Of a stretch of DNA of 64,000 bases, positions 62,617 through 64,000 are shown piece by piece; position 1 is the first letter of the stretch; the number at the start of each line of letters is the position of its first letter. The notes beneath the pieces were generated by a model. The model ran no database searches and was not told where the DNA came from. It saw only the letters and a list, made by a program, of their open reading frames with translations. The stretch comes from CAWEPK01 sp963835595. GTDB taxonomy: Bacteria > Desulfobacterota > Syntrophorhabdia > Syntrophorhabdales > WCHB1-27. A program made the position numbers and the translations under genes. Location: contig CAWIGL010000002.1 of NCBI GenBank assembly GCA_963835595.1, positions 434,001 to 498,000 of the forward strand, in the 5' to 3' direction.

Positions 62617-62791
62617 TTAGACTGGGGGGATGGCTACAAGACGTTTCCATCGACGGTCCCGGACGCGGCTATATCGATCAGGGGCTAGAGTCCGTTAGGG
62701 GCGAAAAAACACAGGAAACGCTTTATCCAGGCAAGCCTCAGGATGCACTAAGCGAAAAAAGCCGTTCGTGTACCGGGACGCGGGAGGATGT

Positions 62792-63241
62792 ATGACGGAA
62801 GCGATGGGAGCCATTCTCGTAAGGCATAGGCGGGGCCGGGACGCGCTCATACCGATATTGCAGGACGTCCAGGGCGAGCTTGGGTACATCTCGCCCGAGT
62901 CTGTGGCTGCCATTTCCCGCTACCTGCGGATCTCCGAGAACGAGGTCTTCGGCGTCTCCTCCTTTTACGCGCAGTTCAGGTTCACCGAACCAGGCCGCCA
63001 TTCGGTCAGGGTCTGCCTGGGGACCGCCTGCCACGTAAGAGGTGGATCGACGCTGCTCGATTCGGTCGAGAGCGGCCTCGGCATCGCCTGCGGCGAGACC
63101 ACGCCGGACCGCCGTTACAACCTTGAGCGCGTGGCCTGTCTGGGCTGCTGCGCCCTGTCGCCGGTCGTCCAGATCGACGGCAGAATATTCAGCAAGATCA
63201 CGGTGAACAAGCTGACGGAGCTGCTGAAGTACTATGAATAG
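62792..63241 (+). CDS. nuoE: NADH dehydrogenase/hydrogenase 24-kDa [2Fe-2S] subunit
   Basis: A 149-residue NuoE/HydA-associated thioredoxin-fold subunit. The ATG at 62792 follows GGGAGGAT; the longer start is less likely. The [2Fe-2S] ligands are CLGTACHVRGG near residue 78 and CLGCCALSPVVQID near 119. It passes electrons between NADH flavoprotein NuoF and downstream clusters. The next gene starts inside its 3' end (overlap 8 bp). In anaerobes such pairs serve NAD-linked hydrogenases, formate dehydrogenases or Nuo. Confidence 0.92.
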   Translation: MTEAMGAILVRHRRGRDALIPILQDVQGELGYISPESVAAISRYLRISENEVFGVSSFYAQFRFTEPGRHSVRVCLGTACHVRGGSTLLDSVESGLGIACGETTPDRRYNLERVACLGCCALSPVVQIDGRIFSKITVNKLTELLKYYE

Positions 63242-64000
63242 CCTCAGGAAGATGATCGAGTCGGCGAAGCAGAAATGGGAGGCCTTGCAGTCGAGTGAAA
63301 AGCCCGTCATTTATATAGGAGCGGCATCGTGCGGGAGGGCGGCCGGCGCGACCCAGCTCATCGCACAGGCAGAGCGCTTCCTGCAGGAAAACAAGGTTGA
63401 CGCGCAGATCGTCCAGGTCGGCTGCATAGGCCCCTGCTACCTCGAGCCCCTCGTGGACGTCCGCATGCCCGGCGCTCCCCGCGTCAGCTTCAACAACGTC
63501 ACGTCCAAGTCCCTGGTCCCCATCCTGGAATCCGCCTTCATCAAGGGCCAGCTTACGACAAGGGGGGCGATAGGCCATTTCGGCCGCGGACCTTACAACG
63601 GCATCTCGCCGTTCTTCGATCTGCCGATGCTGAAGCCCCAGGTAAGGGTGGTCTTGCGAAACTGCGGTATGATCGACCCTGACAGGATCGACCACTACCT
63701 CGCCGTGGACGGCTACGCCGGGCTGATGAAGGTCCTGCAGATGACGCCCGAGGAGGTTATAGGGACGGTCAGGCAGTCCGGTCTTCGCGGCCGGGGAGGG
63801 GCCGGTTTTCCGACGTTCAGGAAGTGGACCTTTTGCAGGAACGCGCCGGGCGACCGGAAGTACCTCATCTGCAACGCCGATGAGGGCGACCCGGGTGCGT
63901 TCATGAATCGGTCGCTGATCGAGTCCGACCCGCACGCGGTCCTGGAGGGCATGCTGATCGCCGCCTATGCGATAGGCGCGGCAAAAGGCATTATTTACAT
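63234..64000 (+). CDS. nuoF: NADH dehydrogenase 51-kDa / HydB-type FMN subunit, cut by the window edge
   Basis: ATG at 63234 opens at least 255 codons to the window end. Residues 1 to about 110 form an extra thioredoxin-like ferredoxin domain (SCGRAAGATQL and GCIGPCYLEP, the two Cys pairs), as in HydB of NAD-reducing hydrogenases and bifurcating complexes. The FMN/NADH domain begins at about 145, with SGLRGRGGAGFPTFRKW and CNADEGDPGAFMNR. The rest, including the C-terminal [4Fe-4S] domain, lies outside. The N-terminal domain favours a hydrogenase/formate dehydrogenase-type complex over respiratory Nuo. Confidence 0.9.
   Translation, partial: MNSLRKMIESAKQKWEALQSSEKPVIYIGAASCGRAAGATQLIAQAERFLQENKVDAQIVQVGCIGPCYLEPLVDVRMPGAPRVSFNNVTSKSLVPILESAFIKGQLTTRGAIGHFGRGPYNGISPFFDLPMLKPQVRVVLRNCGMIDPDRIDHYLAVDGYAGLMKVLQMTPEEVIGTVRQSGLRGRGGAGFPTFRKWTFCRNAPGDRKYLICNADEGDPGAFMNRSLIESDPHAVLEGMLIAAYAIGAAKGIIY

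Noticed and set aside
1..64000. CRISPR arrays, tRNA or rRNA genes
   Set aside because: No regularly spaced direct repeats, cloverleaf sequences or rRNA core segments were seen on reading both strands.

Overview
The window reads as chromosomal DNA of a GC-rich, Gram-negative, strictly anaerobic bacterium, most likely a Desulfobacterota (deltaproteobacterial) syntroph, acetogen or sulfate-reducer relative. Supporting signs are corrinoid methyl-transfer proteins, a 2-hydroxyacyl-CoA dehydratase (benzoyl-CoA reductase-like) pair, an indolepyruvate:ferredoxin oxidoreductase, EtfAB with thiolase and enoyl-CoA hydratase, CCG-domain Fe-S oxidoreductases, a NuoE/NuoF (HydB-like) pair, a TRAP transporter, and an arn lipid A locus. 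No rRNA, tRNA, CRISPR array or prophage was found. The taxonomic placement is inference.

Layout. 0-2.3 kb: alpha-glucan phosphorylase, cut by the window edge. 2.7-11.1 kb: a methyl-transfer island, with a GntR regulator and a corrinoid protein on the minus strand, divergent from TRAP dctQ-dctM-dctP, a second corrinoid protein, a UroD-like methyltransferase, a MeTr-like methyltransferase and a second UroD-like protein. 11.1-17.2 kb: metallo-hydrolase, nitroreductase, Fe-S aldo/keto reductase, PssA, MltD-type lytic transglycosylase and a pentapeptide-repeat protein. 17.3-19.4 kb: groES-groEL behind a sigma70-type promoter and a variant CIRCE operator. 19.5-20.8 kb: glgC. 20.8-26.1 kb: arnT-arnC-arnA-arnD on the minus strand. 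26.4-32.2 kb: GlcG-like protein, tRNA-binding protein, thiolase, enoyl-CoA hydratase, etfB, etfA and a zinc-ribbon membrane protein. 32.4-35.4 kb: two HAD proteins and psd-pssA. 35.6-39.0 kb: a DUF465 gene followed by ilvB-ilvN-ilvC on the minus strand, with a 1282-bp IS256-family element bounded by an 8-bp target duplication just upstream. 40.5-43.8 kb: dodecin, glycosyltransferase, thioesterase and MFS transporter. 43.9-60.1 kb: a long minus-strand array of two tiny ORFs, a sodium:solute symporter, iorA-iorB, acyl-CoA ligase, FAD-linked 2-hydroxyacid dehydrogenase with Fe-S partner, a second acyl-CoA ligase, a 2-hydroxyacyl-CoA dehydratase pair, then a Trp attenuator, trpB2 and an aminotransferase. 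60.4-64 kb: Spy/CpxP-like protein, M50/CBS protease, and nuoE-nuoF running off the window.

How the genes fit together. The 4-11 kb island looks like a complete uptake and methyl-transfer route: TRAP import of a methylated (for example methoxylated) acid, demethylation onto a corrinoid protein, and transfer to a pterin or related acceptor. The 44-60 kb array looks like import and CoA-dependent catabolism of aryl or other 2-oxo/2-hydroxy acids, next to tryptophan-linked genes. The beta-oxidation/ETF genes at 27-31 kb and NuoEF would handle the electrons.

Two sequence-wide signals stand out. First, about twenty single-gene frameshifts interrupt otherwise well conserved genes (corrinoid protein, glgC, arnA, ilvB, DUF465, trpB2, the FAD-linked dehydrogenase, acyl-CoA ligase, iorA, iorB, the symporter, the M50 protease), most simply explained by indel errors in an unpolished assembly. 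Second, a family of structured intergenic repeats with compensatory stem changes occurs four times, and other foldback elements sit at 26.2, 33.1 and 41.8 kb.
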